A stretch of DNA of 64,000 nt from Nostoc sp. LEGE 12450 (GCF_015206895.1 NZ_JADEXU010000027.1:1-64000), one strand, 5' to 3'; numbered from the stretch's first letter, positions 1 through 10,637 are shown. The notes: generated by a model not told the origin, from the sequence alone. Program-made: numbers and translations.

Positions 1-283
1 TCAAAGGCTTTACAGAAATCATCTACATGACAGAACAAAGCATCTAAACTAAACATAGGACAGGTTGCTGGATTTGTTGTTATTTTCAGCTTACTACCTG
101 TCCTTTTCCTTATCCCGAACTCAGGTTAAGTAATACATCATCCTCTACCAACAAAATTTTCATAAGTTGCATCCAAAGAAGATGCTTATGACACCTTCGC
201 GATCGCAGCGCCCACTATTTTCATAGTCAAGTCATTATGTAATTTTAATATTGCGATCGCAATCAGCCCCTAATTATAAATTC
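1..283. other. Left edge, no gene assigned
   Basis: No complete gene is visible. One + strand frame from base 3 is open to a TAA at 45-47 and would encode KGFTEIIYMTEQSI, which could be the tail of a gene cut by the window edge. Too little is present to identify it. The rest is AT-rich spacer with HIP1-type GCGATCGC sites near 198 and 254. Confidence 0.3.
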
Positions 284-2053
284 TTAACTCCGCTGCCAAA
301 TTTTAATTGTCTTATCTAAACTTCCGCTAACCAACATCTCGCCAGAAGCTGTGAAGGCTAATGCTGTGACTATATTTCCATGACCTGTAAACGTACCCAG
401 CAACTCCCCGGTTTGTAAATGCCATAATTTAATGGTTTTATCAGCACTACCACTAGCGATAATTTGTCCATCAGGACTTAAGGCGATCGCATATACTCTA
501 TCTCTATGTCCTTTAAGTGTATGAAGTAATTCTCCAGTTTCCAATTGCCAAATTTTAATTGTTTGATCCCAGCTACCACTCACGAGCAGTTTAGCATCTG
601 CACTGATTGCTAACGAACGAACGATGTGAGAATGGCCCATGAGGGTATGCAGAGGTTGTGCATCCTTTAAACTTTTGATCCCCGTCTGGGGTGAAGTTCG
701 CCAGACTTTGATTTTACGGTAGCTACCTGTAACTATAGTTTCCCCGTCTCGGCTCAAAACCAGAGAATGAGCAGCTGTATCATCTAAAGAAAGTGCGATC
801 GTAACCTGACGATGCATCAAATCCCAAAACAAAATTTTTCTGTCATCTCCGCCTGTAGCTAGCATTCTGCCATCTGGAGTAAAGGCAGCACACCGCACTA
901 CCCCATTATGTTTATGCAAAATATCTATCAAGTCTAAAGCACCCACGTGCCAAAGTTTAATTGTGGAATCAGCACCGCAACTCACTAAAGTCTGTCCATC
1001 TGAACTAAAAGCCAGGGAATTCACTTCATCCACTAGCCCAGGTATCACCCAAGGATATTCTGATAATGTATCTATTAATTCACCCTTGCTCAAATCCCAG
1101 AGTTTCGTTTCTCCACGACTACCACTTGCCAAGATGGGTAAGGCTTTACCATTCTTGCACGCAAAACTGAAAGCTAGGCAATTAATACCTCTATTGTGCC
1201 CTTGTAAAGTTTGCCAGCATTCCCAGTCACCAACTATACCCTTAAGACAATGCTCTGGTGGTAGAGTCTGTATTGTATCTGCGATCGCTTTCTCATTAAT
1301 TACTGGCGACGTGTCTTTTTTGCCAATAAGTGATTCTAAATACCAACTCAGACCACCGGCATACAACAAGTTACTCGGACTTATATACAGTTTTGGTTCA
1401 GTAAGTTCAATTTGATTTGCAGGTAAAAATCCTGTAATTACACTCTGCCTTTCGTATCCTAACTGACCTGTTGATGGATAAAACAAACAGAGAAAAATTA
1501 ATACTTGGTGATTTTTTAAATCTTCTTGAGTAACCGACCATTTAATTTTGTCTTTCTTAATACCATTAAAACTTTCTCCATCAGCAACATAAACTTGAAC
1601 ACTTAGCTGAGGATTATCTTTTAGTACATAAGAAAATTTGCTTTCGCCACACAAATTTCCCTCATCATCTAAAATCATATTTTGCAAAGTATCTTGTGAT
1701 ACCTTTTTTACCAACTTCCCCAAACGTTCAGCTATCACCAGGTCAACGATTTTTTCCCGCAAAAGATAATCTTCCGCTTGGCGCTGGAAGTATTTGGGAA
1801 AAGGTATCGTCCAGTCGGGAGGCTCAGGATATTCTGGTGGCGTAGGCGGTGGATTTTTGGCAAGAACTTCTGCTTGTTGGCGAGAAAATTCTTGGAGTCT
1901 GGCCAATGGTTCGCCCCAAAAAGCCATCATTTCAGTGTGACAACCCTTGACTTGACTTTCCAATAAAGATAAGTCATAAGTTTTAGGTTTCTTCACACGT
2001 TGAAGGAAGTCAGCTTGTTGAAATTTAAGTAAGCTAATCCAATCCATCTGCAT
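284..2053 (-). CDS. WD40 repeat protein
   Basis: A 589-residue protein. The C-terminal half, from about residue 280, holds seven WD40 repeats ending in motifs such as TIKLWHV, KIKVW, TIKIWQL and TIKLWHL, enough for one seven-bladed beta-propeller used for protein-protein contacts. The first 280 residues match no domain I recognise; they contain a helical stretch near residues 85-120 and no signal peptide or membrane segment. Proteins with a unique N-terminal part and a C-terminal WD40 propeller are abundant in filamentous cyanobacteria and usually act as scaffolds. Two in-frame ATGs lie six bases apart at the start; the outer one is used here. The partner and pathway cannot be read from the sequence. 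Confidence 0.88.
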   Translation of the reverse strand: MQMDWISLLKFQQADFLQRVKKPKTYDLSLLESQVKGCHTEMMAFWGEPLARLQEFSRQQAEVLAKNPPPTPPEYPEPPDWTIPFPKYFQRQAEDYLLREKIVDLVIAERLGKLVKKVSQDTLQNMILDDEGNLCGESKFSYVLKDNPQLSVQVYVADGESFNGIKKDKIKWSVTQEDLKNHQVLIFLCLFYPSTGQLGYERQSVITGFLPANQIELTEPKLYISPSNLLYAGGLSWYLESLIGKKDTSPVINEKAIADTIQTLPPEHCLKGIVGDWECWQTLQGHNRGINCLAFSFACKNGKALPILASGSRGETKLWDLSKGELIDTLSEYPWVIPGLVDEVNSLAFSSDGQTLVSCGADSTIKLWHVGALDLIDILHKHNGVVRCAAFTPDGRMLATGGDDRKILFWDLMHRQVTIALSLDDTAAHSLVLSRDGETIVTGSYRKIKVWRTSPQTGIKSLKDAQPLHTLMGHSHIVRSLAISADAKLLVSGSWDQTIKIWQLETGELLHTLKGHRDRVYAIALSPDGQIIASGSADKTIKLWHLQTGELLGTFTGHGNIVTALAFTASGEMLVSGSLDKTIKIWQRS

Positions 2054-2459
2054 TCCTGCGGCAAACTATTGCATACCTACGGTAAGCTATACCAATGCAA
2101 TTACTCAAGTTTATAACCTTAGTTAATTAAAAATTCAGTAATGTTAGCAGTCTAATAAAACACAGCCATTGGCAGATGTTTCCGGGAAAAATAGAGATGG
2201 ATAGCACTTAGACATTTCATGAACTGATGCAGTTGAAGTATATAGAATTAAATGATGTCAGTCAATTCTAACGAAGATGAACAACAAGATACTGTTTCTA
2301 AGGAAACACTTCTTGCTGCAAAGGAAAGTTAAATGTGAAAAGCATTTTAAAGGTTGCGGCAACGTTAAGTCAACAAATACCCTCACTAAAATGACTTAGT
2401 AACGATTATTTTCGGGTATATCATCTGAAATTGGCATAAATGGTGAATATTAGCTAATT
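2054..2459. other. Intergenic spacer, 406 bases
   Basis: AT-rich spacer between two leftward genes. A 26-codon + strand frame starts at 2252 (MMSVNSNEDEQQD...) and is acidic, but it has no clear ribosome binding site and no recognisable homology, so it is not called. I see no RNA gene or strong terminator. Confidence 0.4.
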
Positions 2460-2855
2460 TTAACCTTTGCGTTTTGGTTGCCTGGGTATAGTACTTACAT
2501 CAGACGAGTCACCAAAAGTATCCCTTGCTTCAATCTGTTTAATTTTCATTTGCAAGTTCAAGTCATCACTGCTAACAATTGTTTCTAAATTCGCTAATCT
2601 CCGCTCTAACAGTTCTATTTGCTGCTGTTGCAAATAGTTAGTTTTTGATTTTTGCTCATCAGAACGCCAAACAGCAACTGTACCAACTGCTGCGCCACCA
2701 ATAGCAACTAAAGGAAGAATAGCACCACTTCTAGTAACGGCTGAGAGTGGGACGCAAACTCCGAGAATGGCGACTGTAATTACCCAAATTCTTGTGGTGG
2801 CAGATAATCTGACATCTTGGTATTGTTCTACATTTGGTTGAGATTTTTTAGCCAT
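2460..2855 (-). CDS. Small membrane protein with C-terminal coiled coil
   Basis: Called from the ATG that gives MAKKSQPNVEQ, 131 residues. An upstream extension of 17 codons would need a TTG start and looks less likely. Two adjacent hydrophobic segments (about residues 23-40 and 45-63) are followed by a hydrophilic tail rich in Gln, Glu and Leu (QQQQIELLERRLANLET), which looks like a coiled coil. This arrangement is common in small cyanobacterial inner-membrane proteins, but I do not recognise a named family. It stands alone on the minus strand, with the sulfurtransferase gene lying upstream after a repeat-containing gap. Confidence 0.7.
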   Translation of the reverse strand: MAKKSQPNVEQYQDVRLSATTRIWVITVAILGVCVPLSAVTRSGAILPLVAIGGAAVGTVAVWRSDEQKSKTNYLQQQQIELLERRLANLETIVSSDDLNLQMKIKQIEARDTFGDSSDVSTIPRQPKRKG

Positions 2856-2977
2856 AAGTCTATCCAAAGAAAAGTTATTTGCTAGATTGGCACAATTGCC
2901 CACCAAAATACTTCCTACAATTGGGTTAAGTATAATTGCTCTACTAGCGATCGCAGTTCATGCTTTTTTCCAACCAG

Positions 2978-3165
2978 GCAATACTTCTTGGATTTTGGGG
3001 AAAAGGGGAAGGTGGTGTCGTCCTCTGGGGGTAATGGTAAAGAAAAAACCTTTAAGCCAAATCCAGTAACTTTTTCCCAAAAAAGATTCCGAGTTATAAA
3101 GCAATACAGTTCAGATCAGACCAAAACACTTGTCTTGACGGCGATTTATCGCGTCTCGAAAACCC
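2978..3165. repeat. Dispersed repeat segments in a spacer
   Basis: The stretch from about 2981 (AATACTT then TTTTGGGGAAAAGGGGAA) to AAAGAAAAAACCTTTA near 3055 is found again, diverged, at about 58613-58670. Just after it, at 3137-3157, lies GACGGCGATTTATCGCGTCT, a member of the palindromic family also present near 6045, 39940 and 55210-55274. These are non-coding mobile or iterated sequences, not genes. Confidence 0.55.
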
Positions 3166-3206
3166 AACGTCAAGTATGTTACAGCAAAAAACCGAGCCTG
3201 CGATGC

Positions 3207-4067
3207 CTACATGCTGATGACTCTGCTATCAATGGGTAGGGAAAAATCACGAGACCATTCATTCCAAGAGCCAAAATAATTTCTAGCAGAAATTCCTACT
3301 TGTTCAAGGGCTATTAATGTATTAGCAGCCCTTGAACCTTTAAAGCAGTAAATATACACAATGGACTCTGGAGTAATACCTACTGATTGACAAATTTCTC
3401 GGATTTCTTCTGGCGATCGAAATGTGGGGATTTCCGATTCGGAATTCATCAGATGATGCCATTCTAACCATACAGCATTAGGGATTCGACCTTTGCGAGG
3501 GCAAAAGTCAGGATTATAGGGAGAAGAACTCAGTCCAAGCCATTCGTTGCGATCGCGCACATCTAATTTAATAATTGCTGGATTATCAATTGCTTGCAAC
3601 ATCTCGGCAGTAGTCACCATCATCTCAGTGTTGGGATGCAATCTAAATATGCTGCTTTCACATAATGGTACTTCATCGGTAGTAGGTAATCCCTCTGTCA
3701 GCCATGCTCTATATCCTCCGTGTAAGATAGATACCTCAGCGCAACCCAAATACTTCAGTAAAAAAGCTGCTCGACAAGATTGACCATAACCTTTATTTAA
3801 GGCATCTTCGTACACAATTAACCGTTCCGCACCCGATATTCCCAGCTTGCTCATAATTTCTGCAAAATACTCTTGTAATTCCTTTAATCCTGCTGGGTAG
3901 GAACTCTCTAAAAGATAGGTGAAAAAATCTCTAATATTTATGGATTGAGGAATATGAGAAATAGCATAATCTTCGGGAGTTCGTGTATCGATAATGACAG
4001 CCCGCGATGACTTTTCTGCTAATATAGACGTGAGTTCTTGAGGAGAAATGAGGGCTTTTGTATTCAC
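3207..4067 (-). CDS. Thiosulfate/3-mercaptopyruvate sulfurtransferase (two rhodanese domains)
   Basis: A 286-residue soluble protein with two rhodanese domains, the usual length of the TST/MST family. The N-terminal domain (about 1-130, with VIIDTRTPEDYAISHIPQSI) lacks a catalytic cysteine, as expected for the inactive half. The C-terminal domain (about 150-286, with IKLDVRDRNEWLG) carries the active-site loop CFKGSR with Cys241. The enzyme family moves a sulfane sulfur from thiosulfate or mercaptopyruvate to cyanide or thiol acceptors. The loop fits CxxGxR, but does not cleanly match either the thiosulfate-type or the mercaptopyruvate-type consensus, so donor preference is left open. Confidence 0.87.
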   Translation of the reverse strand: MNTKALISPQELTSILAEKSSRAVIIDTRTPEDYAISHIPQSINIRDFFTYLLESSYPAGLKELQEYFAEIMSKLGISGAERLIVYEDALNKGYGQSCRAAFLLKYLGCAEVSILHGGYRAWLTEGLPTTDEVPLCESSIFRLHPNTEMMVTTAEMLQAIDNPAIIKLDVRDRNEWLGLSSSPYNPDFCPRKGRIPNAVWLEWHHLMNSESEIPTFRSPEEIREICQSVGITPESIVYIYCFKGSRAANTLIALEQVGISARNYFGSWNEWSRDFSLPIDSRVISM

Positions 4068-4292
4068 GATTTCATGCTTCTGTTATCCTACCATTAGGCA
4101 TTATCGCGCTCGGTAGATTTGCATTTTGGAATGTAAATCACAGAAGAATGAATGTTGAATGTTACAAGATAACTTTTATCGCTGTGTTGTTTTAAAACTG
4201 ATTAAATCCAGTTAAAAAAATTATGAATATTCATTTAAGTATTCTTAAAAATAAAATTTATAATAAATTTTAAAATACAGGCTTAATAAAAT

Positions 4293-4745
4293 CTACAAAC
4301 GTGAATTTTCTAATTCTATTTGTGATTTATTAGACCTATTATACATTTGCATCCATTTAAAAGCTGTGATATTTAATAATAAACCCACAAAAAATAACAA
4401 CACCATCAAGGCTATCTGATACCAGAGAACTGGCTGGACAAATAAATCTAAAACCACGTGTAGTAAGTTCATGATGCTGTAAAAGACAGTTAAGGCAAAA
4501 TGAATGATTCGATAACGTTTTGAATCGGTAAAAATAGTTAAAATAATTGCCAGCATTGGTAGCACAAAAAAGCCTAACATCAACCACATAATTCCAGAAA
4601 TATCGTTGATATTTGTAGCTTTTTGAGATTCAATAACAGATAAACCGTGAAAAAGCGGCAATAAACCCAGTTGTGTATGAAACAATGTTCCTAGTAGAAA
4701 TACTGTCCAAAGAGCAATGATTCTTTCCCGATAATTAATTGCCAT
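4293..4745 (-). CDS. Four-helix membrane protein of unknown function
   Basis: A 150-residue hydrophobic protein with four predicted membrane helices (about residues 9-28, 50-72, 80-100 and 108-130) and a short polar C-terminus. The ATG opens MAINYRERIIALWTV. I do not recognise the family; it is placed as an integral inner-membrane protein only. It is separated from neighbours by AT-rich gaps on both sides and shows no operon link. Confidence 0.65.
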   Translation of the reverse strand: MAINYRERIIALWTVFLLGTLFHTQLGLLPLFHGLSVIESQKATNINDISGIMWLMLGFFVLPMLAIILTIFTDSKRYRIIHFALTVFYSIMNLLHVVLDLFVQPVLWYQIALMVLLFFVGLLLNITAFKWMQMYNRSNKSQIELENSRL

Positions 4746-5385
4746 AACTATAATTGATTCTAAAATTATTGTGTAATTGTCTCACTTTCAACTTATATAA
4801 AGAATTTGAGTAACTTGTGAGTTAAGCGAACTTAATAAATTCGCGTCCTTCTTGTGGTTCAAGGCTTACAATTCGCAGTTAGCATTAGCGACGCAGACCG
4901 AGAAAACAGCATTTCTATAATTGTGCGACGGTATTTTTGCAGGCGATCGCTTCGCTATGCTACATATCTTCGCGTCAAGGGTCAAAAGTCAAGCTTTTCG
5001 CATTTTTGACTTTGGGCGATTTTGGCGAAAAAAATGATACTTGCGTAAGTCCTCATACCACTTCTTTGTGATGCTGCGCCAAACCTTTTTAACTTCTTTC
5101 TTTGTGTCCTTTGCGTTCTTCTCTAACGAGACGCTGCGCGTAGCTTGCTTCTCCGTAGGAGTATGCGGTTCGTTTCTCTTTCTTCTGTCTTGTACTTAAA
5201 TATGGTTTAGCGCATCTTCATACAGGATTGGTATCAGAATTAGTTTTTAACTTCTGGAATGCGCTGTGCTTTCAATTACATATAAAGAGTTTGAGGAACT
5301 TGTGAAGATCCATTGGTCATTTATTGTTTGTCATTGGTGAGTGTTTCAGGTATATTTATGTTTCTTAACAAGGAGTAAATAGATC
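4746..5385. other. Repeat-rich intergenic region, 640 bases
   Basis: It holds no supported gene. Two related segments of about 30 bases with the core TTTGAG-AACTTGTGA lie near 4796-4820 and 5287-5307 in direct orientation. Between them are the REP-like string GAGACGCTGCGCGTAGC near 5131 and the GCGTAAGT end motif near 5043 that recurs in small inverted-repeat elements elsewhere in the window. The last 25 bases carry the AAGGAG ribosome binding site of the DUF1499 gene. Confidence 0.5.
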
Positions 5386-5919
5386 ATGTTCCGTCTGCTA
5401 AAAACATACCCCTTTCCTACGGAACGCTCCGTGAACGGGGAAATGAGGTACGTGCAGCGACTTATGTGGAGTATTATCTTTGTAATATTCTTCAGCCTGA
5501 CTAGCAGCTTCATACTTCCTGCTGCTACTTGGGCTGCCACTTCTGGCTTGGGAGTTGACAATATCCATCTTGCTCCCTGTCCGCCTTCTCCGAACTGTGC
5601 TGTCAGTCAAGATGCTGATTCCAAACATAGCATTGACCCGATCGCCTACCATGTAGACCTCCAGACAGCACGAGCAACTTTACTCAAAGTTCTTAGTGTT
5701 GTTCCACGTACAGAGGTTATCCAACAGACAGATAATTACATCCATGCTCTTTCTAAGAGTCGGATATTCCAATTTGTGGATGATGTCGAGTTTTATTTCC
5801 CTGCTAATGAATCAGTAATTCATCTGCGTTCCGCATCACGTCTTGGAGACTCAGATTTTGGTGTAAACCGTAGGCGCTTGGAGCAAATTCGTCTAGCACT
5901 ACGCGATTTAAAAATTTAA
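5386..5919 (+). CDS. DUF1499 family protein
   Basis: A 177-residue protein. After a basic N-terminus, a hydrophobic segment at about residues 28-50 ends in WAA and reads as a signal peptide or anchor. The mature part has the DUF1499 hallmark APCPPSPNCAVSQ (about 63-75), then a region that ends HLRSASRLGDSDFGVNRRRLEQIR, also typical of the family. Function is not established; members are small secreted or membrane-associated proteins of phototrophs and proteobacteria. AAGGAG lies about ten bases before the ATG. The first 19 codons include a repeat-like stretch (ACGGAACGCTCCGTGAACG), so the ancestral start may be the later ATG giving MRYVQRLMW. Confidence 0.82.
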   Translation: MFRLLKTYPFPTERSVNGEMRYVQRLMWSIIFVIFFSLTSSFILPAATWAATSGLGVDNIHLAPCPPSPNCAVSQDADSKHSIDPIAYHVDLQTARATLLKVLSVVPRTEVIQQTDNYIHALSKSRIFQFVDDVEFYFPANESVIHLRSASRLGDSDFGVNRRRLEQIRLALRDLKI

Positions 5920-6453
5920 TTTGTGTTTTCTAGTAAGGACTTTAGTACTTGAAAGCCAAGAAATAAAGTTCTTATTCTTAGCTATTAAGCATCTACGCGT
6001 CCAATACGTTTCGGATAAGGTTTTTTGATGACACACCCTAGATTGTAAAGACGGCGATTTATCGCGTCTCTTGCCTTAACCGAACCGTATTGTCTACGCA
6101 AGCGTCATATTAGAAAATTTTTAGTGTTTGCCTTTTTGCCAATCTTTTTGAGTCTTAAAGTCAAGATGATACTCGGAAAAATTGAGAAAATTATGATGTT
6201 ATATGAAAATCTAAAAATATAATTATTAGCTTTGGATTTATGATTTTGCTGGTATTCATCGGTTAGCTTGACTTTCGCTGTGTTAGTGATTTAACTTTAC
6301 ATGAGCCTCTAAGCTTATTCTGACAGAAGTGTTGGCATTGGCTATTCTCTAGCTATATGAACTTTGCTTATAATTAAACCTGAGTATTTTCAAAAAGCTG
6401 TATTAAAAAAATACGGTTTCTTATGCATAAATCTGATACTACAGGTCACTAGC
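5920..6453. other. Intergenic region, 534 bases, with a small inverted-repeat element
   Basis: No gene is supported. The region holds the element at 6002-6092 described separately, followed by AT-rich sequence up to the stop codon of the leftward receiver-kinase gene. Confidence 0.5.
6002..6092. mobile_element. MITE-like element with imperfect terminal inverted repeats
   Basis: The left end CAATACGTTTCGGATAAGG pairs with the right end CCTTAACCGAACCGTATTG; the reverse complement of the latter is CAATACGGTTCGGTTAAGG, so only a few positions differ. The interior carries the palindrome GACGGCGATTTATCGCGTCT. The element is about 91 bases, has no coding capacity and would need a transposase in trans. 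The same right end occurs at 55279-55297 next to the same palindrome. Confidence 0.6.
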
Positions 6454-7788
6454 CTAAAGCGATTGCAGAAATTTTCGGTCTACTGAAGTTGCTAGAGTAA
6501 TGATAAACTTCGTTCCCTGACCCGAGGTTGACGAGCAGTTTATTTGTCCATTGTGTTTATCGATAATAATTTGGTAGCTAATAGCTAATCCTAGCCCAGT
6601 TCCTTTTCCCACGGGCTTAGTTGTAAAAGATGGCTCAAAAACTCTCGCTTGCACTTCAGGAGGCATACCAAGAGCGTTATCTTCGATGCAAATTGTCACG
6701 GTTTGTTGCTCACGCTGGATTGATGTAGCGATCGTGATGGTGTGAGGGCTAGCAGCAGCTATTTCCTCAACTGAGCGGTTTTGATAGAGGTCATCAAATG
6801 CATCAATGGCATTGGCGATAATATTCATAAATACCTGATTCAGTTGTCCAGGATAGCAAGTGATTGGAGGTAACTCACCATATTGTTTAACAACCTCAAT
6901 TACAGAGCGTTCTCCTTGGTCTTTGAGTCGATGTTTTAATAGCATTAAGGTACTATCAATTCCCTCATGAATCTGAAACTCCACCATAGATGAGATATCA
7001 GATCGAGCAAAGGTTCTTAGAGAAAGGCTGATATCCTTCAGACGACCAATTCCCTGCTCCATTGATCCCAGAATTTTTGGTAAATCTTCAACTAGATACT
7101 CTAAGTCAATTTCTTCAACAAGTTCTTCAATTTCTGGGTCTGGATGTGGTAGCTTTTGCTGTTGGAGATTCACCAAACGCAGGAGATCCTTGACATATTC
7201 CTCAATATGAGAGCAATTTCCACTAATAAAACCAATTGGATTATTAATCTCATGACCTATCCCTGCAATAAGTTGTCCAAGGGTGGACATTTTCTCACTC
7301 TGGATTAGTTGTAGTTGGGTGTTTTGTAACTGTTGGAGAGATTGGGTTAATTCTGCGGTGCGTTCTTGCACTCTTTGTTCGAGGGTACGGGTAAGATAGG
7401 AAATTTTCAAATGTAATTTTAATCGAGCAATGACTTCTTCTTGCTGGAAGGGTTTGGTAATATAATCAACTGCACCAATTTCTAATCCTTTCACTTTGTC
7501 TGTGGCATCGGCCAAGGCAGTCATAAAAATGATCGGAATATTCTGAGTGATGGAATTGGCTTTCAACCTGCGGCAAGTTTCAAATCCATCAATACCTGGC
7601 ATCATGACATCTAGAAGAATAAGATCGGGAGCAGCGTATTCTGTTTGTTCGATGGCGGATTCTCCATCGGTTGCCATGAGTGTTTTCCAACCACATCCCT
7701 GAATCGCTTCTGATAGCACTTTAAGATTGTTGGGATTGTCATCTACCAAAAGGATATGCATTGGTTTTAAGAGTGATTCGATCATCAT
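6454..7788 (-). CDS. Response regulator-histidine kinase fusion
   Basis: A 444-residue cytoplasmic protein. Residues 11-128 are a receiver domain with phosphoacceptor Asp60 ([13 protein letters not shown]) and the conserved Lys in TKPF. A coiled coil (about 130-170) leads to the H-box GIGHEINNP with His179, then N, G1 and G2 boxes of the ATPase ([24 protein letters not shown]). This receiver-first arrangement is widespread in cyanobacteria and usually works downstream of another kinase. Its start codon overlaps the stop of the CHASE2 hybrid kinase gene by four bases, so the two are translationally coupled and probably form one phosphorelay. Confidence 0.93.
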   Translation of the reverse strand: MMIESLLKPMHILLVDDNPNNLKVLSEAIQGCGWKTLMATDGESAIEQTEYAAPDLILLDVMMPGIDGFETCRRLKANSITQNIPIIFMTALADATDKVKGLEIGAVDYITKPFQQEEVIARLKLHLKISYLTRTLEQRVQERTAELTQSLQQLQNTQLQLIQSEKMSTLGQLIAGIGHEINNPIGFISGNCSHIEEYVKDLLRLVNLQQQKLPHPDPEIEELVEEIDLEYLVEDLPKILGSMEQGIGRLKDISLSLRTFARSDISSMVEFQIHEGIDSTLMLLKHRLKDQGERSVIEVVKQYGELPPITCYPGQLNQVFMNIIANAIDAFDDLYQNRSVEEIAAASPHTITIATSIQREQQTVTICIEDNALGMPPEVQARVFEPSFTTKPVGKGTGLGLAISYQIIIDKHNGQINCSSTSGQGTKFIITLATSVDRKFLQSL

Positions 7789-10637
7789 TGACGTGACTCA
7801 GTTGTTACAAAAGATTTAAGGAACTTACGGATTTTTCCGGTTTGGAAGTTGGCAGTGAATTTGCTCAACTCATGTGCGAAAGGAGTTAGTTGACTATCTT
7901 GCTTAGTTAACTCTTTTATGATTTCCTCAATTGCTGGAATATCTCCCATCATTGCCAGATGATAAAGTTGTTGTAAAACATCCGGTGATGGCATAACCAA
8001 TTCAGCATCAGCTTTCTGCTCAGACTGGTAAAATGACTTATGAGGTGTGGATTGATCGTAAATCCACTCCACTTTTAGCAGCGATTTCAGTGCATTAAAT
8101 AGTTCATCAATTTGTAGAGGTTTTGGCAAGAATGCTGTGGCCCCTGCCTGAAAACTTCGTTGCCGATTTTCCTCGAAGACGCTGGCACTAGAGACAATAA
8201 TTGGAATAAAACGAGTTTGTGGATTTTCTTGTAAATGAACCATTAGCTCAAAGCCATCCATGTTAGGCATAGCTAAATCAAGGAGAATCACATCTGGGTG
8301 ATGTTCAGTTACCATCTGTAGTGCATATTTGCCATCACTTGCTTCCAAGGTTCGACAGCCAATTTCTTGGAGCAAAATGATCAACATAGAACAGTGGTTA
8401 GTATCATCATCGACAATGAGAATTTGAGGTGCAGTACCCCTAATCCCAGTGATTTTTTGATGGGTTAGAGCTGCTGCTACGCCCGTCGTAGAGATTGCTT
8501 CTATTTGCCAGTCATGGGAAACTGGTACTGGTACAATTAAATCTAGCCAAAAGAGACTACCTTCACCTAGATGACTCTGTACTTGAATTTGGCTGCCCAT
8601 CAATGCCGCAATTCTTTGACTGATTGCTAATCCTAAGCCAGTACCTTCAGATTTCCGTCCTGCTTCACCTACTTGCTCAAAAGCCAAAAAGATTTTCTCT
8701 AATTGGTCTGGTGACATCCCAATACCTGTATCTTCAATCTGGAAGCGAATCTTCTGATGTGTCATTTGTCCATTGTCATTTGTCATTGGTTTCAACTCTT
8801 GATCAATGACGAATGACTCATGACTGATGACATCTACTTTGAAGGTGATGCTACCGGTGTCTGTGAATTTGATAGCATTACCTAGTAAGTTTATCAAAAC
8901 TTGCCTTAGTCGCTTTTCATCCACTTCAATAGCAACTGGTAGGCGATCGCTGATTAAAATATTAAATGAAATCCCTTTCTGCTTTGCTCGGATACTGCAA
9001 ATCTCGGTGACACCATGTAAAAAAGTGTGCAGATGTACATTAGTTGTAACCAATTCTAATTTACGAGCTTCAATTTTTGAAAGGTCGAGAATATCATTGA
9101 TTAGCATCAGCAGGTGTGTCCCACATTGATAGATAATGCTGACACCTTCCAGATTTTTCTCTGTCATGTTTGGCGATACTTCTAGCACCTGAGCAAAACC
9201 AAGGATGCCATTAAGCGGTGTGCGTAGTTCGTGGCTCATATTTGCCAAAAACTCGCTCTTTGCTTCGTTAGCAGCATCAGCAGCTTGCTTGGCCTCAAGC
9301 AGTTCATGAGTTCGCTCTTCAACTTTGAACTCCAGAGTTTTGGAATAATCTAATAGTTGAGCATTGGCAATTTCTAGTTGCTGATTTGCTTCTTCTAACC
9401 GCCTCTGTTTATAGGCATTTGTTGTTGCAATTACACTGCTGATGAATGCGGCTAAAGCAGGTGTGACTGGAATCAGAATGCCATGTAAAAACATCCCATA
9501 GCCACCCCCCACAAACAAGCCACAGATGCCTATAGTTGCCCAGAGAATTTTGCCACCAGGAATCCGCATCCTGCGACTGGATAAGAACCAACTACCACTA
9601 GAGCCGATCGCAGACCAAAAAATAATCCAGAGCGACACAGCCCCGCCAGAAAAGCCGTACAGGTTTGTCTTCCCTGTTTTTGCCCCTTGCACCAGTTGAT
9701 GGGCAATATTGGCATGGACAACAACCCCAGGCATCGTTTTTTGGGCAGAGATCCAGGAGGAACTGAAGGGTGTGTTGAAGAAGTCATTGGTACTAGCGGC
9801 GGCTGATCCAATAAACACCATACGATCGCGCATTAGGTTGGCTGGAATTCTCCCTGCTAAGACATCGCGCATGGCAACTGTCCGAAATGCCGCATCTGTT
9901 CCATGCCAATTGAGTAGAATTTGATAACCGCCTAAATCAGCATCGGAGTAGCCTGCTTCTTGATTGTCTAGTGGTAGGTAAATTGCTTTACCCAACTGAA
10001 ACTTTTGCTGCTTGGGATCAATGCTTTCTAAGGTAATTTTGTCAGCTTCTAGGTACTTGAGCGCTACAAGAGTTGCTAGCCCAGCTTTGAGCGTGTTTTG
10101 CTCTTTGGCATCAACTGCCGTCAGGAGGGCGCGACGGACAAAGCGATCGCCATCCAACACCAAATCTGCTAACCCTACTTGATTGAGTTTTTTCAACTCC
10201 GGTGCTGGATTGACGCGCTCCCCGGTGATTTTCTCAACACCGATTAAATTAGGAGTGCTACGGAAGATTTTTACAAGTTCTTCATGTCCGCTTCCCTCTG
10301 GTAAATCTCGATAGAGATCCAGTCCGATGGCTCTGGGTTGCTGCGCCCGAATCTTTTCTAGTAATTTTGCTAATGCCAAATCTGGAATTGGCCATTTACG
10401 CACCGATTGAATATCGCGTTCATCGATTGTGACAATCACAATCTCATCCGCCATCGTCTCCTGCGTTGGCGTAGCCGGCCATTGGCATCGCTGACGAACC
10501 CATTCATCACGAATTTTCCATTCAGGCAAATTGAAAAATCCCAACGATTGCCCGACAATGACAGTCAGGGCAACAGTGGGAGTAATAATCAAAACACTAC
10601 GAGTATGTTGGATAAAGGTTTGGAATCTACGCCACAT
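7785..10637 (-). CDS. CHASE2-domain hybrid sensor histidine kinase
   Basis: A 950-residue membrane sensor. Helix 1 (about 12-32) is followed by an extracytoplasmic CHASE2 domain (about 40-325, with VTIDERDIQ and [11 protein letters not shown]), then three helices (about 333-406), a coiled coil, the H-box [10 protein letters not shown] with His469, ATPase boxes ([23 protein letters not shown]) and a receiver with Asp787 ([13 protein letters not shown]). The last 85 residues are helical. The ligand is unknown. Three low-complexity stretches look like inserted repeat DNA: residues near 48-61 ([12 protein letters not shown]), near 603-628 ([13 protein letters not shown]) and near 711-724. They fall in linkers or surface positions and keep the frame. 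Forms an operon with the downstream receiver-kinase. Confidence 0.94.
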   Translation of the reverse strand: MWRRFQTFIQHTRSVLIITPTVALTVIVGQSLGFFNLPEWKIRDEWVRQRCQWPATPTQETMADEIVIVTIDERDIQSVRKWPIPDLALAKLLEKIRAQQPRAIGLDLYRDLPEGSGHEELVKIFRSTPNLIGVEKITGERVNPAPELKKLNQVGLADLVLDGDRFVRRALLTAVDAKEQNTLKAGLATLVALKYLEADKITLESIDPKQQKFQLGKAIYLPLDNQEAGYSDADLGGYQILLNWHGTDAAFRTVAMRDVLAGRIPANLMRDRMVFIGSAAASTNDFFNTPFSSSWISAQKTMPGVVVHANIAHQLVQGAKTGKTNLYGFSGGAVSLWIIFWSAIGSSGSWFLSSRRMRIPGGKILWATIGICGLFVGGGYGMFLHGILIPVTPALAAFISSVIATTNAYKQRRLEEANQQLEIANAQLLDYSKTLEFKVEERTHELLEAKQAADAANEAKSEFLANMSHELRTPLNGILGFAQVLEVSPNMTEKNLEGVSIIYQCGTHLLMLINDILDLSKIEARKLELVTTNVHLHTFLHGVTEICSIRAKQKGISFNILISDRLPVAIEVDEKRLRQVLINLLGNAIKFTDTGSITFKVDVISHESFVIDQELKPMTNDNGQMTHQKIRFQIEDTGIGMSPDQLEKIFLAFEQVGEAGRKSEGTGLGLAISQRIAALMGSQIQVQSHLGEGSLFWLDLIVPVPVSHDWQIEAISTTGVAAALTHQKITGIRGTAPQILIVDDDTNHCSMLIILLQEIGCRTLEASDGKYALQMVTEHHPDVILLDLAMPNMDGFELMVHLQENPQTRFIPIIVSSASVFEENRQRSFQAGATAFLPKPLQIDELFNALKSLLKVEWIYDQSTPHKSFYQSEQKADAELVMPSPDVLQQLYHLAMMGDIPAIEEIIKELTKQDSQLTPFAHELSKFTANFQTGKIRKFLKSFVTTESRQ

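Noticed and set aside
2252-2332. 26-codon acidic frame
   Set aside because: Too short, without a ribosome binding site or homology I know.
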